Assembly (NCBI GenBank): GCA_036005805.1
Contig: DASYQE010000381.1
Location: 25,207 to 89,206 of the forward strand
DNA length: 64,000 nt
Direction of reading: 5' to 3'
Origin: DASRAU01 sp036005805
Lineage (GTDB): Bacteria; Acidobacteriota; Polarisedimenticolia; Gp22-AA2
In this document: positions 57,009-64,000 of the stretch, in pieces
Position numbering within the stretch: position 1 is the stretch's first letter
Layout: each line of letters begins with the position of its first letter
Notes under the pieces: model-generated
The model's input: only the letters and a program-made list of their open reading frames with translations
Database searches by the model: none
Told to the model about the DNA's origin: nothing
Position numbers and translations under genes: made by a program

Positions 57009-57487
57009 CGTTCTCCTTCACGCAGGACCCAGGTCTGCAGGCCGGTGGTCTTGCGGATGCGATCGGCCATGGCGTCGGCGGGACCGCGCTCCTTCCAGCG
57101 GCCGACGCGCACCTTCCAGCTTCCCCCGTCGTCCTGGATCGCGGCCGCGGGGAAGCCGTGCGACGCGAGGCGGTCGCGCACCTGCCTGGCCCTGGTCTCG
57201 TCGGCGCTGCCGAGCACCTGGACGACGAAGATCCCGGAGGCCGGAACCAGGTCTCCCGGCGCGGGACGCAGGGCGTTCTCCGGCATGGGGCCCTTCGCGG
57301 CCGGCGCGTCCCCCAGCTTGCTGTAGAAGGTGAGGTCCGGAAGGGCCGCCGCCTTCTGCACCGCGGTCTCGCCGCGGCCGGCGGCGGCGTGTTTCGCCGC
57401 CACGCCGCCGATGTAGCGGGCGCCCGCGAGCAGCAATCCGCTGGTGACGAGCACGGCGACGATCGGGCCGCGCACCCGGCGCGCCAT
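57005..57487 (-). CDS. SPOR-domain membrane protein
   Basis: A 160-residue protein with one N-terminal membrane anchor (IVAVLVTSGLLLAGARYIGG, about 9-28), a short linker and a C-terminal SPOR domain (about 85-155: IFVVQVLGSADETRARQVRD, SWKVRVGRWKERGPADAMAD). SPOR domains bind septal glycan strands stripped of peptides, so the protein may localise to division or remodelling sites. The ATG at 57485-57487 overlaps the diguanylate cyclase stop (TGATG), and its own stop overlaps the PilB-like start. Confidence 0.88.
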   Translation of the reverse strand: MARRVRGPIVAVLVTSGLLLAGARYIGGVAAKHAAAGRGETAVQKAAALPDLTFYSKLGDAPAAKGPMPENALRPAPGDLVPASGIFVVQVLGSADETRARQVRDRLASHGFPAAAIQDDGGSWKVRVGRWKERGPADAMADRIRKTTGLQTWVLREGER

Positions 57488-58536
57488 CAGCTCCCCTCGC
57501 CGACCGCCTGGGCCCGCGGGCTCGGCGAGGGAAGGCGGTCTCCGGCGACGAACACCAGGTTCTTCCCCGCCCCCTTGGCGGTCTGCATGGCCTCGTCGGC
57601 GCACTTGATGAGACCGAGGCTGGTGCGCGCGTGCAGAGGGTAGGTGGCGATGCCGAACGAGGCGGTCACCTGGAGGTGCGTCGCGCTGTCCACGACGAAC
57701 GGCTTGCCGCCGATGGCGGTGCGCAGGCGCTCGCACAGCTCGCGCGCGCCCGCAAGGTCGGTCGCCGGCAGGACCAGGCAGAACTCGTCTCCGCCGTAGC
57801 GGAAGGCGCGATCGCTGCCACGGATGGTTCCGAGAAGGCGCCGCGACACCTCGCGCACCGTGCGCGATCCGGCGCCGTGGCCGTGACGCGCGTTCACCTG
57901 CTTCAGGTTGTCGAGATCGAGGAACACCAGCGACAGCGCCTGGCCGTAACGCTGCGCGCGGTACACCTCCTCCGACAGGCAGCGATCGAAGAAGCGCCGG
58001 TTGTAGCAGTCGCTCTGGTCGTCCTTGATGACGAGGTCGCGGTACTGCTGCACGCGGTGCGCGTTGACCAGGCCGGGGAGCATCTCGGGGAGGAGCCGCC
58101 GCAGCCGCACCAGCGGCTCGGGCCGGGCCGCGCCGCCCCCCGGCCCCCCGAGCAGCAGCATGCCGAGGAGCCGCCCGCCGCCGTGCAGCGGCACCGCCAG
58201 GATCGGATCGCAGCGCAGGACATCGAGCGGCGCCGGCGGCGGAGCGACCATCGGATCCCAGGCCTCGGCCGGTCCGGGCCGCCGCAGCGCCGCGAGATCG
58301 AGCGCCGCCAGCTCGTCCCGCTGCGTTGATCCCTCCGGGAGGGTGCTCACCGCCAGGCGGAACATGTCGCTCTCGGCGTCGTAAAGGTACAGCAATCCGA
58401 CCGGAAGGTGGCTCTGCGCGACGGCACCGCGCAGGAACGCGTCGGCCGCGGCCGCCGTGTCGATGCACCGGCACACCTCGAGGGCCCGCCGGGCCACTTC
58501 GAGCTGGTCGGCGAGAGCGGCCGGGTCTTCGCTCAC
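57487..58536 (-). CDS. GGDEF diguanylate cyclase with N-terminal GAF-like domain
   Basis: Makes c-di-GMP from two GTP. The 349-residue product has a GAF-like sensory part (about 15-160: VGLLYLYDAESDMFRLAVST, ILAVPLHGGGRLLGMLLLGG), then the cyclase domain. Asp207 in FLDLDNLKQVN is a metal ligand, the active loop is RYGGDEFCLVLP (GGDEF at 248-252), and an intact RxxD inhibitory site (RGSD, 239-242) stands five residues before it. It is therefore probably active and feedback-inhibited. No membrane segment. GTG start overlapping the slipin stop; downstream genes encode the SPOR protein and the MshEN-type PilB-like protein. Confidence 0.92.
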   Translation of the reverse strand: MSEDPAALADQLEVARRALEVCRCIDTAAAADAFLRGAVAQSHLPVGLLYLYDAESDMFRLAVSTLPEGSTQRDELAALDLAALRRPGPAEAWDPMVAPPPAPLDVLRCDPILAVPLHGGGRLLGMLLLGGPGGGAARPEPLVRLRRLLPEMLPGLVNAHRVQQYRDLVIKDDQSDCYNRRFFDRCLSEEVYRAQRYGQALSLVFLDLDNLKQVNARHGHGAGSRTVREVSRRLLGTIRGSDRAFRYGGDEFCLVLPATDLAGARELCERLRTAIGGKPFVVDSATHLQVTASFGIATYPLHARTSLGLIKCADEAMQTAKGAGKNLVFVAGDRLPSPSPRAQAVGEGS

Positions 58537-59303
58537 GCGCCTCCTCGCGACGACACGGCGCGGCGCAGCACGTCGAAGATGTCGATCGGCATGGGGAAGA
58601 TGATGGTGGAGTTCTTCTCGGTGGCGATCTCGGTGAGGGTCTGCAGGTACCGCAGCTGCAGCGTCGTCGGGTTCTCCGAGAAGATGTTCGCCGCCTTGGC
58701 GAGCGACGCCGACGCCTGCAGCTCGCCGTCGGCGTGGATGATCTTGGCGCGCTTCTCGCGCTCCGCCTCCGCCTGCTTCGCCATGGCGCGCTGCATCTCC
58801 GGAGGCAGGTCGACGTGCTTGACCTCGACCGCCGAGACCTTGATCCCCCAGGGATCGGTGTGCCGGTCGAGGATCTGCTGCAGCTCCGCGTTGAGGTGCT
58901 CGCGCTTGCTCAGCAGGTCGTCCAGCTCGACCTGGCCGAGCACCGATCGCAGGGTCGTCTGCGCCAGCTGGGACGTGGCGTAGTGGTACTGCTCGACCTC
59001 GACGACCGCCCGGCGCGAGTCCACGACGCGGTAATAGACGACCGCGTTCACCTTCACCGAGACGTTGTCGCGGGTGATGACGTCCTGCGGCGGAACGTCG
59101 TGCACCACCACCCGCTGCGAGATGCGCACCATCCGGTCGATGGGAAAGGCGACGATGACGATCCCCGGCCCGGCCGGCTGCGGCAGCAGGCGCCCGAGGC
59201 GGAAGACGACGCCCCGCTCGTACTCGTTGAGGATCTTGACGCTCAGGAACAGCCAGAAGGCGACCGCCAGGATCACCACCGGAACGCCACCCAGGATCGG
59301 CAT
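58533..59303 (-). CDS. Slipin / SPFH-domain membrane protein
   Basis: A stomatin-like scaffold protein of 256 residues. An N-terminal hairpin membrane segment (VPVVILAVAFWLFLSVKILN) is followed by the SPFH domain (EYERGVVFRLGR, DNVSVKVNAVVYYRVVD, HTDPWGIKVSAVEVKHVDLP). A helical region (AMAKQAEAEREKRAKIIHAD) follows that typically oligomerises. The ATG at 59301-59303 has GGGAGGCG upstream; a start at 59366 is less likely. It directly follows the NfeD-type protease gene, its usual partner. Confidence 0.92.
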   Translation of the reverse strand: MPILGGVPVVILAVAFWLFLSVKILNEYERGVVFRLGRLLPQPAGPGIVIVAFPIDRMVRISQRVVVHDVPPQDVITRDNVSVKVNAVVYYRVVDSRRAVVEVEQYHYATSQLAQTTLRSVLGQVELDDLLSKREHLNAELQQILDRHTDPWGIKVSAVEVKHVDLPPEMQRAMAKQAEAEREKRAKIIHADGELQASASLAKAANIFSENPTTLQLRYLQTLTEIATEKNSTIIFPMPIDIFDVLRRAVSSRGGA

Positions 59304-59340
59304 CACGCCTCCCTCTCTTGAACCGAAGCGCCCGTCCGCC

Positions 59341-60723
59341 TCACGAGCCGCGGACCTCGTCGACATCCAGCACCAGGTCGTGCACGCCCGTCACCCGCAC
59401 CCTGGCCCCCTTGGCGATGCGCGTCGCGGCGCGCGCGTTCCAGGACTCGCCGTGCACGAACACCCGCCCGTCGGGCTCGAGATCGGTCAGAGCCGTGCCG
59501 CGCTCGTCCAAAAGCCCGCTCGCCCCGGTCAGCGGCTTGAGCCGCCAGATGCGGGTGACGAGGATCGACAGGATCGCCATGACCGACCCGACGCCGGCCG
59601 CGACCGCCAGGATGAGCAGCCGCGCCGCCCGCCACCCCGGCACCTCGGGCGAGTTCGGGAAGAGGATGAGCGCGCCGAGCACGAGACAGACGATGCCTCC
59701 TCCCGCGAGCGCCCCGTGGCTGATCACCTTGAGCTCGAGCAGGAACAGCACGCACCCGAGCACCACGAGCGCCACTCCGATCCAGTTGATCGGCAGCATC
59801 TGGCTGGCGAAGACGAACAGGACCAGGCAGACCGCGCCGACCAGCCCCGGCGCGATGAGCCCCGGGTGGGTGAACTCGATGTAGAGGCCGAGAATCCCGG
59901 CGAACAGCAGCAGCGCAGCGAGCGTCGGATTGGCCAGCACCCTGAGGAACCGGTCGCGGCGGCTCATGTCGAGCGACACCACCCGCGCGTCCTTCAGGTC
60001 GATCGTGACCGACTCTCCGGAGAAGCGCCGGATCGGGCGCCCGTCGAGCTTCGCGACGATCTCCGCTTCGTCCCGGGCCACGAAATCGATGAGGCCGAGC
60101 TTGAGCGCCTCCTGCTCGGTGAAGGCCCGGCTCTCGCGCACCGCCTTCTCCGCCTCGACCGCGTTGCGATGCCGGTTGGTCGCGATGGAGCGCACGTAAG
60201 CGGCCGCGTCGTTCTCGACCTTCGCCGCCATCGGCGAGTCGGCGGGGATGTCGCCGATCGCGAGGACCGGATGCGCCGCGCCGAAGCGCGTCCCCGGCGC
60301 CATCACCGCCACGTCCGCCGCGATGGTCAGGAAGAACCCGGCCGACGCCGCCTTGGTGCCGTGCACGAAGACGACCACCGGCACGCGGGCGTGCGTCATG
60401 CGGTTGATCATGTCCTCCATCGAGTCCATGAGCCCGCCCGGGGTGTCGAGCTTCAGGATGAAGAGGGCCGCCCCTTCGCGCTCCGCCCGCTGCAGCGAGT
60501 CCTTGAAATAGCGGGCCGACAACGGATGGATGACGTCGTCGAGCGTCACCGTGTACACCGCGGGACCGCCGGTGACGACCGCCGAGGTGCCCGTCGCCGC
60601 CGGAGCCGTCGCCGCGGTCGCGGCACCGGCGACCGGCGACGCACCGGCGGCGATCCAGGCGCAAAGCCCGGCGAGCACGCCCGCTGCGCCGCGCGTCCAG
60701 GCGCGCGCCCTGCCGCCGGTCAT
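59341..60723 (-). CDS. NfeD family membrane serine protease
   Basis: A 460-residue NfeD1b-type protein. A signal peptide (1 to about 35) leads into a ClpP-like protease domain with LDTPGGLMDSM (about 93-103), a Ser-containing GTKAASAGFFLTIAADVAVM (Ser127) and AHPVLAIGD. About four to five membrane segments follow (from LANPTLAALLLFAGILGLYI), then a C-terminal OB-fold NfeD domain (GTALTDLEPDGRVFVHGESW). Homologues cleave slipin C-termini; the slipin gene is immediately downstream. The start overlaps the aminotransferase stop (ATGA). Confidence 0.93.
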   Translation of the reverse strand: MTGGRARAWTRGAAGVLAGLCAWIAAGASPVAGAATAATAPAATGTSAVVTGGPAVYTVTLDDVIHPLSARYFKDSLQRAEREGAALFILKLDTPGGLMDSMEDMINRMTHARVPVVVFVHGTKAASAGFFLTIAADVAVMAPGTRFGAAHPVLAIGDIPADSPMAAKVENDAAAYVRSIATNRHRNAVEAEKAVRESRAFTEQEALKLGLIDFVARDEAEIVAKLDGRPIRRFSGESVTIDLKDARVVSLDMSRRDRFLRVLANPTLAALLLFAGILGLYIEFTHPGLIAPGLVGAVCLVLFVFASQMLPINWIGVALVVLGCVLFLLELKVISHGALAGGGIVCLVLGALILFPNSPEVPGWRAARLLILAVAAGVGSVMAILSILVTRIWRLKPLTGASGLLDERGTALTDLEPDGRVFVHGESWNARAATRIAKGARVRVTGVHDLVLDVDEVRGS

Positions 60724-61919
60724 GCCGTGGTCTCTCCGAGAAGGCGCCGGAGCCGCGTCAACCCTTCGCGCATCCGCTCGGGGGCGAGGGCGTACGACAT
60801 GCGGACGCGCCCGGGGACGCCGAAGGCCTCCCCCGGGACGACGGCGATGGCCGCGTCGGTCATCAGCCGCTTCGCGAAGTCGATCGAGGTGGCGCAGCCG
60901 AGCGTCTCCATGGCGCCGCGCACGTCGGGGAAGACGTAGAACGCGCCGCCCGGAAGCGGGCACCGGATGCCGCGCAGGCGGTTCAGCGCCGGCACCAGCT
61001 CGTCCCGCCGCCGCCGGTACTCCTCGCGCATCGACGCGACCGAGTCCTGCGCCCCGGAGAGCGCCTCGCGGGCCGCCGCCTGGGCCACCACGGCCGTGTG
61101 GGTGGCGTCGTGCGACTGCACCTTCTTCATGGCCTCGGCGACGGGGCGCGGCGCCAGGGCATACCCGACGCGCCACCCGGTCATGGCGTAGGTCTTCGAC
61201 AGCGAGTTCACCAGCACCAGCCGGTCTGCGAGCCGCTCCTTGTGGGCCGCGAAGGAGGCGTACGCGCCGCCGTAGCAGAACGCGTCGTAGGTCTCGTCGC
61301 TCACGAGGTACGTCGATTCCGCCGCGGCGAAATCGGCGAAGCGCTGCACTTCGTCGGCCGGGATGACGGCGCCGCTGGGATTGCACGGCGAGTTGAGGAG
61401 GATCGCCTTCAGGCACCCGCGGTGCGGCTCGAGCGCGCTGGCGCGCGGGATCGGCCCGGCGTCGGTCTCCTCGCACGGCAAAATCACCGGCTCGGCGCCG
61501 CACATCTTCACCTGCTCCGGGAACGACACCCAGTACGGCGCATAGATCGCCACCCGGTCGCCGGGATCGAACAGCGCCATGGCGAGCACGAACAGGACGT
61601 TCTTGCCGCCCACTCCGGTGACGACGTCGCCGTCGTCCCAGGCGACGCCGCAGGTCCGGCGGTAGCGCTCGACGATGGCGCGGCGCAGCTCGGGGGTCCC
61701 GGCGGTCTCGACATAGTGGCTGAGGTCCTGCGCGATCGCCTGCTGCCCGGCCCGCTTGACGTTCTCCGGCGTGTTGAAGTCCGGCTCGCCGGGGCCGAAA
61801 TCGACGACGTCCACGCCGCGCTCGCGCAGGCGCTTCGCCTCCATCATCACCTGGAGGGTCGGCGAAACGCTGATGACGTCGAGGCGGCGGGCCAGCGGGG
61901 GCGGAACGGGGGCGCTCAC
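60720..61919 (-). CDS. Class I aminotransferase (aspartate aminotransferase type)
   Basis: A PLP enzyme of 399 residues, most like the prokaryotic aspartate aminotransferases of subgroup Ib. Typical segments are DVVDFGPGEPDFNTPENVK, LLNSPCNPSGAV, YLVSDETYDAFCYGG, the PLP lysine in NSLSKTYAMTGWRVGYA, and GEAFGVPGRVRMSYA near the C-terminus. The start is a GTG at 61917-61919 overlapping the coaD stop (GTGA). The substrate is assigned by similarity of motifs only. Confidence 0.9.
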   Translation of the reverse strand: MSAPVPPPLARRLDVISVSPTLQVMMEAKRLRERGVDVVDFGPGEPDFNTPENVKRAGQQAIAQDLSHYVETAGTPELRRAIVERYRRTCGVAWDDGDVVTGVGGKNVLFVLAMALFDPGDRVAIYAPYWVSFPEQVKMCGAEPVILPCEETDAGPIPRASALEPHRGCLKAILLNSPCNPSGAVIPADEVQRFADFAAAESTYLVSDETYDAFCYGGAYASFAAHKERLADRLVLVNSLSKTYAMTGWRVGYALAPRPVAEAMKKVQSHDATHTAVVAQAAAREALSGAQDSVASMREEYRRRRDELVPALNRLRGIRCPLPGGAFYVFPDVRGAMETLGCATSIDFAKRLMTDAAIAVVPGEAFGVPGRVRMSYALAPERMREGLTRLRRLLGETTA

Positions 61920-62428
61920 CGGTCCCGCTCCGCGCGCGCCGAAGCGGCGAGCGCCGCGAGGGCCGGCAGCGCCTCTTTGGGCACCAGCCCCGAGACGTCC
62001 CCTCCCAGGCGCGCCACTTCCTTCACCAGGCGGCTGCTGACGTACGACCACGCCTCGCTCGGCATCATGAACACGGTCTCCACGCCCGGCTCGAGCCGGC
62101 GGTTCATCAGGGCCATCTGCAGCTCGTACTCGAAATCGGAGAGGGCCCGCAGTCCCCGCACGATGGCGCGCGCGCCGCGCGCCCGGCAGTAGTCCACCAG
62201 CAGCCCGTCGAAGCTCTCCACCGTGACGTTCGGGAACCGGGCCACCACGGCCCGGACGATCTCCTGCCGCTCGGCCAGAGGCAGCAGCGGCTCCTTGTCG
62301 GCGTTGCGCAGCAGCGCCACGATGACGCGATCGAACAGGCGCACCCCCCGCTCGATGATGTCGAGATGCCCGTTGGTGATCGGGTCGAAGGTGCCCGGAT
62401 AGATCGCGGTGACCTGCATCTCGCTCAC
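61916..62428 (-). CDS. coaD: Phosphopantetheine adenylyltransferase
   Basis: Transfers AMP to 4'-phosphopantetheine, the penultimate step of coenzyme A synthesis. The 170 residues have the nucleotidyltransferase motif YPGTFDPITNGHLDIIERG near the start, RGLRALSDFEYELQMALMNR and SSRLVKEVARLGGDVSG. The GTG at 62426-62428 directly follows the recN stop; an ATG three codons in (62417-62419) gives the conserved MQVTAIYPGTF and is equally possible. Confidence 0.96.
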   Translation of the reverse strand: MSEMQVTAIYPGTFDPITNGHLDIIERGVRLFDRVIVALLRNADKEPLLPLAERQEIVRAVVARFPNVTVESFDGLLVDYCRARGARAIVRGLRALSDFEYELQMALMNRRLEPGVETVFMMPSEAWSYVSSRLVKEVARLGGDVSGLVPKEALPALAALAASARAERDR

Positions 62429-64000
62429 CTACCGGGCCGCGCTCTTCAGCATCTCGGCCGCGTGCTTGAGGGCCGACGGGGTGATCGATTCTCCGGCCAG
62501 CATGCGCGCCAGCTCCTGCACCCGGCCGCGCGCGTCGAGCGGCTCGACCCACGCCTCCGTGCGCCCTTTCACCGTGCGCTTGGCCACCCGCGCGTGCCGG
62601 TCGGCCTGCGAGGCGATCGGCGCGAGGTGCGTCACGCACAGAACCTGGTGGGTGGCGGCGAGCGCGCGCAATTTCCGTCCGAGCACTTCCGCCACCGCTC
62701 CGCCGACCCCCGCGTCCACCTCGTCGAACACCAGCGTGCGCGGCGTCCCGTGCCGGAGCCGGACCACCTCGAGGGCGAGCATGATCCGCGACAGCTCCCC
62801 GCCCGAGGCGACCGCGTGAAGCGGCCGCAGCGCTTCACCGCGATTCGCGGACAGGAGGAATTCCACCACGTCGTATCCCAGGGCGTCAACGGCCACTTCC
62901 TCTCCTTCGACCCACAGTCCGCTCCCCGGTCCGGGCCGCGGCCGCAGATCGACGGCGAAGCGGGTCCCCTCCATCGCCAGGCTGCCGAGCTCGTGCTCCA
63001 CCTTGCGCTCGAGGGCCTGCGCGGCGCTCTTGCGGCGGCGCGACAGCGCCTGCGCCGCCGCCAGGGCCGCGGCGCGCAGCCGTTCCACCTTCTCCTCCAG
63101 CTCCGCCACGGTCGCGCCCCCGTCGGTGAGGCTTTTCAGCTCCTCCGCCGCCGCGTCGCGATACGCCGCGATGGCCGCCTCGTCCGCGCCCGGGGCGTAC
63201 TTGCGCAGCAGCCCGTCGATCAAAAGGATGCGATCGTCGGCCGCCTGCAGGCGCGGCGGGTCGGGCTGCAGGCGCGTCGTCAGGTCGCGCAGCCGGAACG
63301 CCACTTCTTCGATCTCCGACGCGGCCGCCTCGGCCCGATCGAGATCGGCGTCGAGCCCCGGCTCGAAGCGGGCCACCTCGCGGGCGGCGCGGATGCCTGC
63401 GGCGACGCGGGCCAGGGCCGCGCCCTCCCCTTCGTAGAGCGCCTCCAGGGCCTCGCGCCCCGAACGCAGGATCTGCTCGGCGTGGCGCAGCCGCTCGCGC
63501 TCGCTGCGCAGCGCCTCGCGCTCCCCCGCCTCGAGCGCCGCCGCGTCGATCTCCTGCACCTGCCAGCGCAGCAGGTCGACCCGCTGCGCCAGCCGCTGCG
63601 CACCGTCGCGCAGCGACGCGAGGCGCGCGGTCGCCTCGGCGAGAGCGCGGGCCGCCTCGTCCATCGCCGGCAGCAGCTCGGCCGCGCCGCCTTCGCGATC
63701 GAGCAGCGGCAGGTGCGACGCCGGATCGAGCAGCGTCTGGTGCTGGTGCTGGCCGTGGACCGAGACCGCCAGCGCGCCGAAGGCCTTCAGATCCGAGATC
63801 GGGGCCGGGACGCCGCCGATGAAGGCACGCCCGCGCCCCTCCGCGGCGATCTCCCGCTGCACCACGACGTGCCCCTGCTCCAGGGGGTAGCCATGCTCTT
63901 CGAGGAAGGCGCACGCCGCGGGAGAGGTCACTTCGAACTCGAGCGCGACCGTGCCGCGCTCTTCCCCGGTGCGCACCGATTCGCTCTCGGCGCGACCGCC
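62429..64000 (-). CDS. recN: DNA repair protein RecN, C-terminal part (runs off the window)
   Basis: An SMC-like ATPase that acts at double-strand breaks. The last 523 residues lie in the window; the first residues visible read GGRAESESVRTGEE, about 40-50 residues into the usual protein, so the Walker A P-loop is just outside. Seen are VSVHGQHQHQTLLDPASHL, long coiled-coil arms (about window residues 110-340), the ABC signature VASGGELSRIMLALEV and Walker B TLVFDEVDAGVGG, and the His-switch CVTHLAPIASQADRH. Confidence 0.97.
   Translation of the reverse strand, partial: GGRAESESVRTGEERGTVALEFEVTSPAACAFLEEHGYPLEQGHVVVQREIAAEGRGRAFIGGVPAPISDLKAFGALAVSVHGQHQHQTLLDPASHLPLLDREGGAAELLPAMDEAARALAEATARLASLRDGAQRLAQRVDLLRWQVQEIDAAALEAGEREALRSERERLRHAEQILRSGREALEALYEGEGAALARVAAGIRAAREVARFEPGLDADLDRAEAAASEIEEVAFRLRDLTTRLQPDPPRLQAADDRILLIDGLLRKYAPGADEAAIAAYRDAAAEELKSLTDGGATVAELEEKVERLRAAALAAAQALSRRRKSAAQALERKVEHELGSLAMEGTRFAVDLRPRPGPGSGLWVEGEEVAVDALGYDVVEFLLSANRGEALRPLHAVASGGELSRIMLALEVVRLRHGTPRTLVFDEVDAGVGGAVAEVLGRKLRALAATHQVLCVTHLAPIASQADRHARVAKRTVKGRTEAWVEPLDARGRVQELARMLAGESITPSALKHAAEMLKSAAR

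Overview
The window is a G+C-rich, densely packed bacterial chromosome segment carrying mostly housekeeping genes, nearly all on the minus strand. Apolipoprotein N-acyltransferase, a lipobox lipoprotein, PilT, PBP1A, secreted proteins and the phospholipid genes point to a diderm (Gram-negative type) bacterium. The mix of HrcA/CIRCE heat-shock control, KhpA between rpsP and rimM, and large TPR/PilT/SPOR proteins would suit an Acidobacteriota-like lineage. That placement is inference only. There is no rRNA or tRNA gene, IS element or CRISPR array that I can see.

Layout. 1-3260: the 5' part of uvrC, a small methyltransferase and uvrB. 3288-9722: an accessory island, visibly less G+C-rich in its first half. 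It holds two tandem secreted paralogs of unknown function, an HPr-kinase-like ATPase and a protein fusing an S24/S26-peptidase-like domain to a methyltransferase. 10083-15519: PBP1A, then alanine dehydrogenase and an aldehyde dehydrogenase. 15520-16142 is a non-coding gap with a promoter, an operator-like palindrome, interleaved inverted repeats and a terminator-like hairpin. 16143-28449: one long minus-strand transcription block (TPR lipoprotein, ftsY, ribD-ribE-ribBA, ffh, rpsP, khpA, rimM, trmD, rplS, rnhB, large TPR protein), linked largely by 4-base stop/start overlaps. 28532-34694: a phospholipid-centred block (pgsA, DUF502, plsC, cinA, thpR, plsY, gpsA, PHP phosphatase). 34803-36227: a phosphohexomutase on the plus strand. 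36244-45100: PA14-glycosyltransferase, adenosine deaminase, lytic transglycosylase, alaS, pilT and ilvE. 45235-51239: the hrcA-grpE-dnaK-dnaJ-prmA heat-shock operon with a CIRCE element over the hrcA start. 51286-64000: aspartic protease, prfB, lnt, a degenerate PilB-like protein, SPOR protein, diguanylate cyclase, slipin, NfeD, aminotransferase, coaD and the 3' part of recN.

The most interesting parts are: (1) the HprK-like / S26-methyltransferase pair beside the duplicated secreted proteins, which resembles the tailoring half of a peptide-modification system without its cyclase; (2) a c-di-GMP module in which a GGDEF cyclase, a SPOR protein and a PilB-like protein with an MshEN-type N-terminus but no usable P-loop are translationally coupled; (3) prfB, which keeps its programmed +1 frameshift; (4) lnt, whose conserved first membrane segment has no ATG/GTG/TTG start upstream of it; (5) six 21-bp tandem repeats that add an arginine-rich tail to RibBA.
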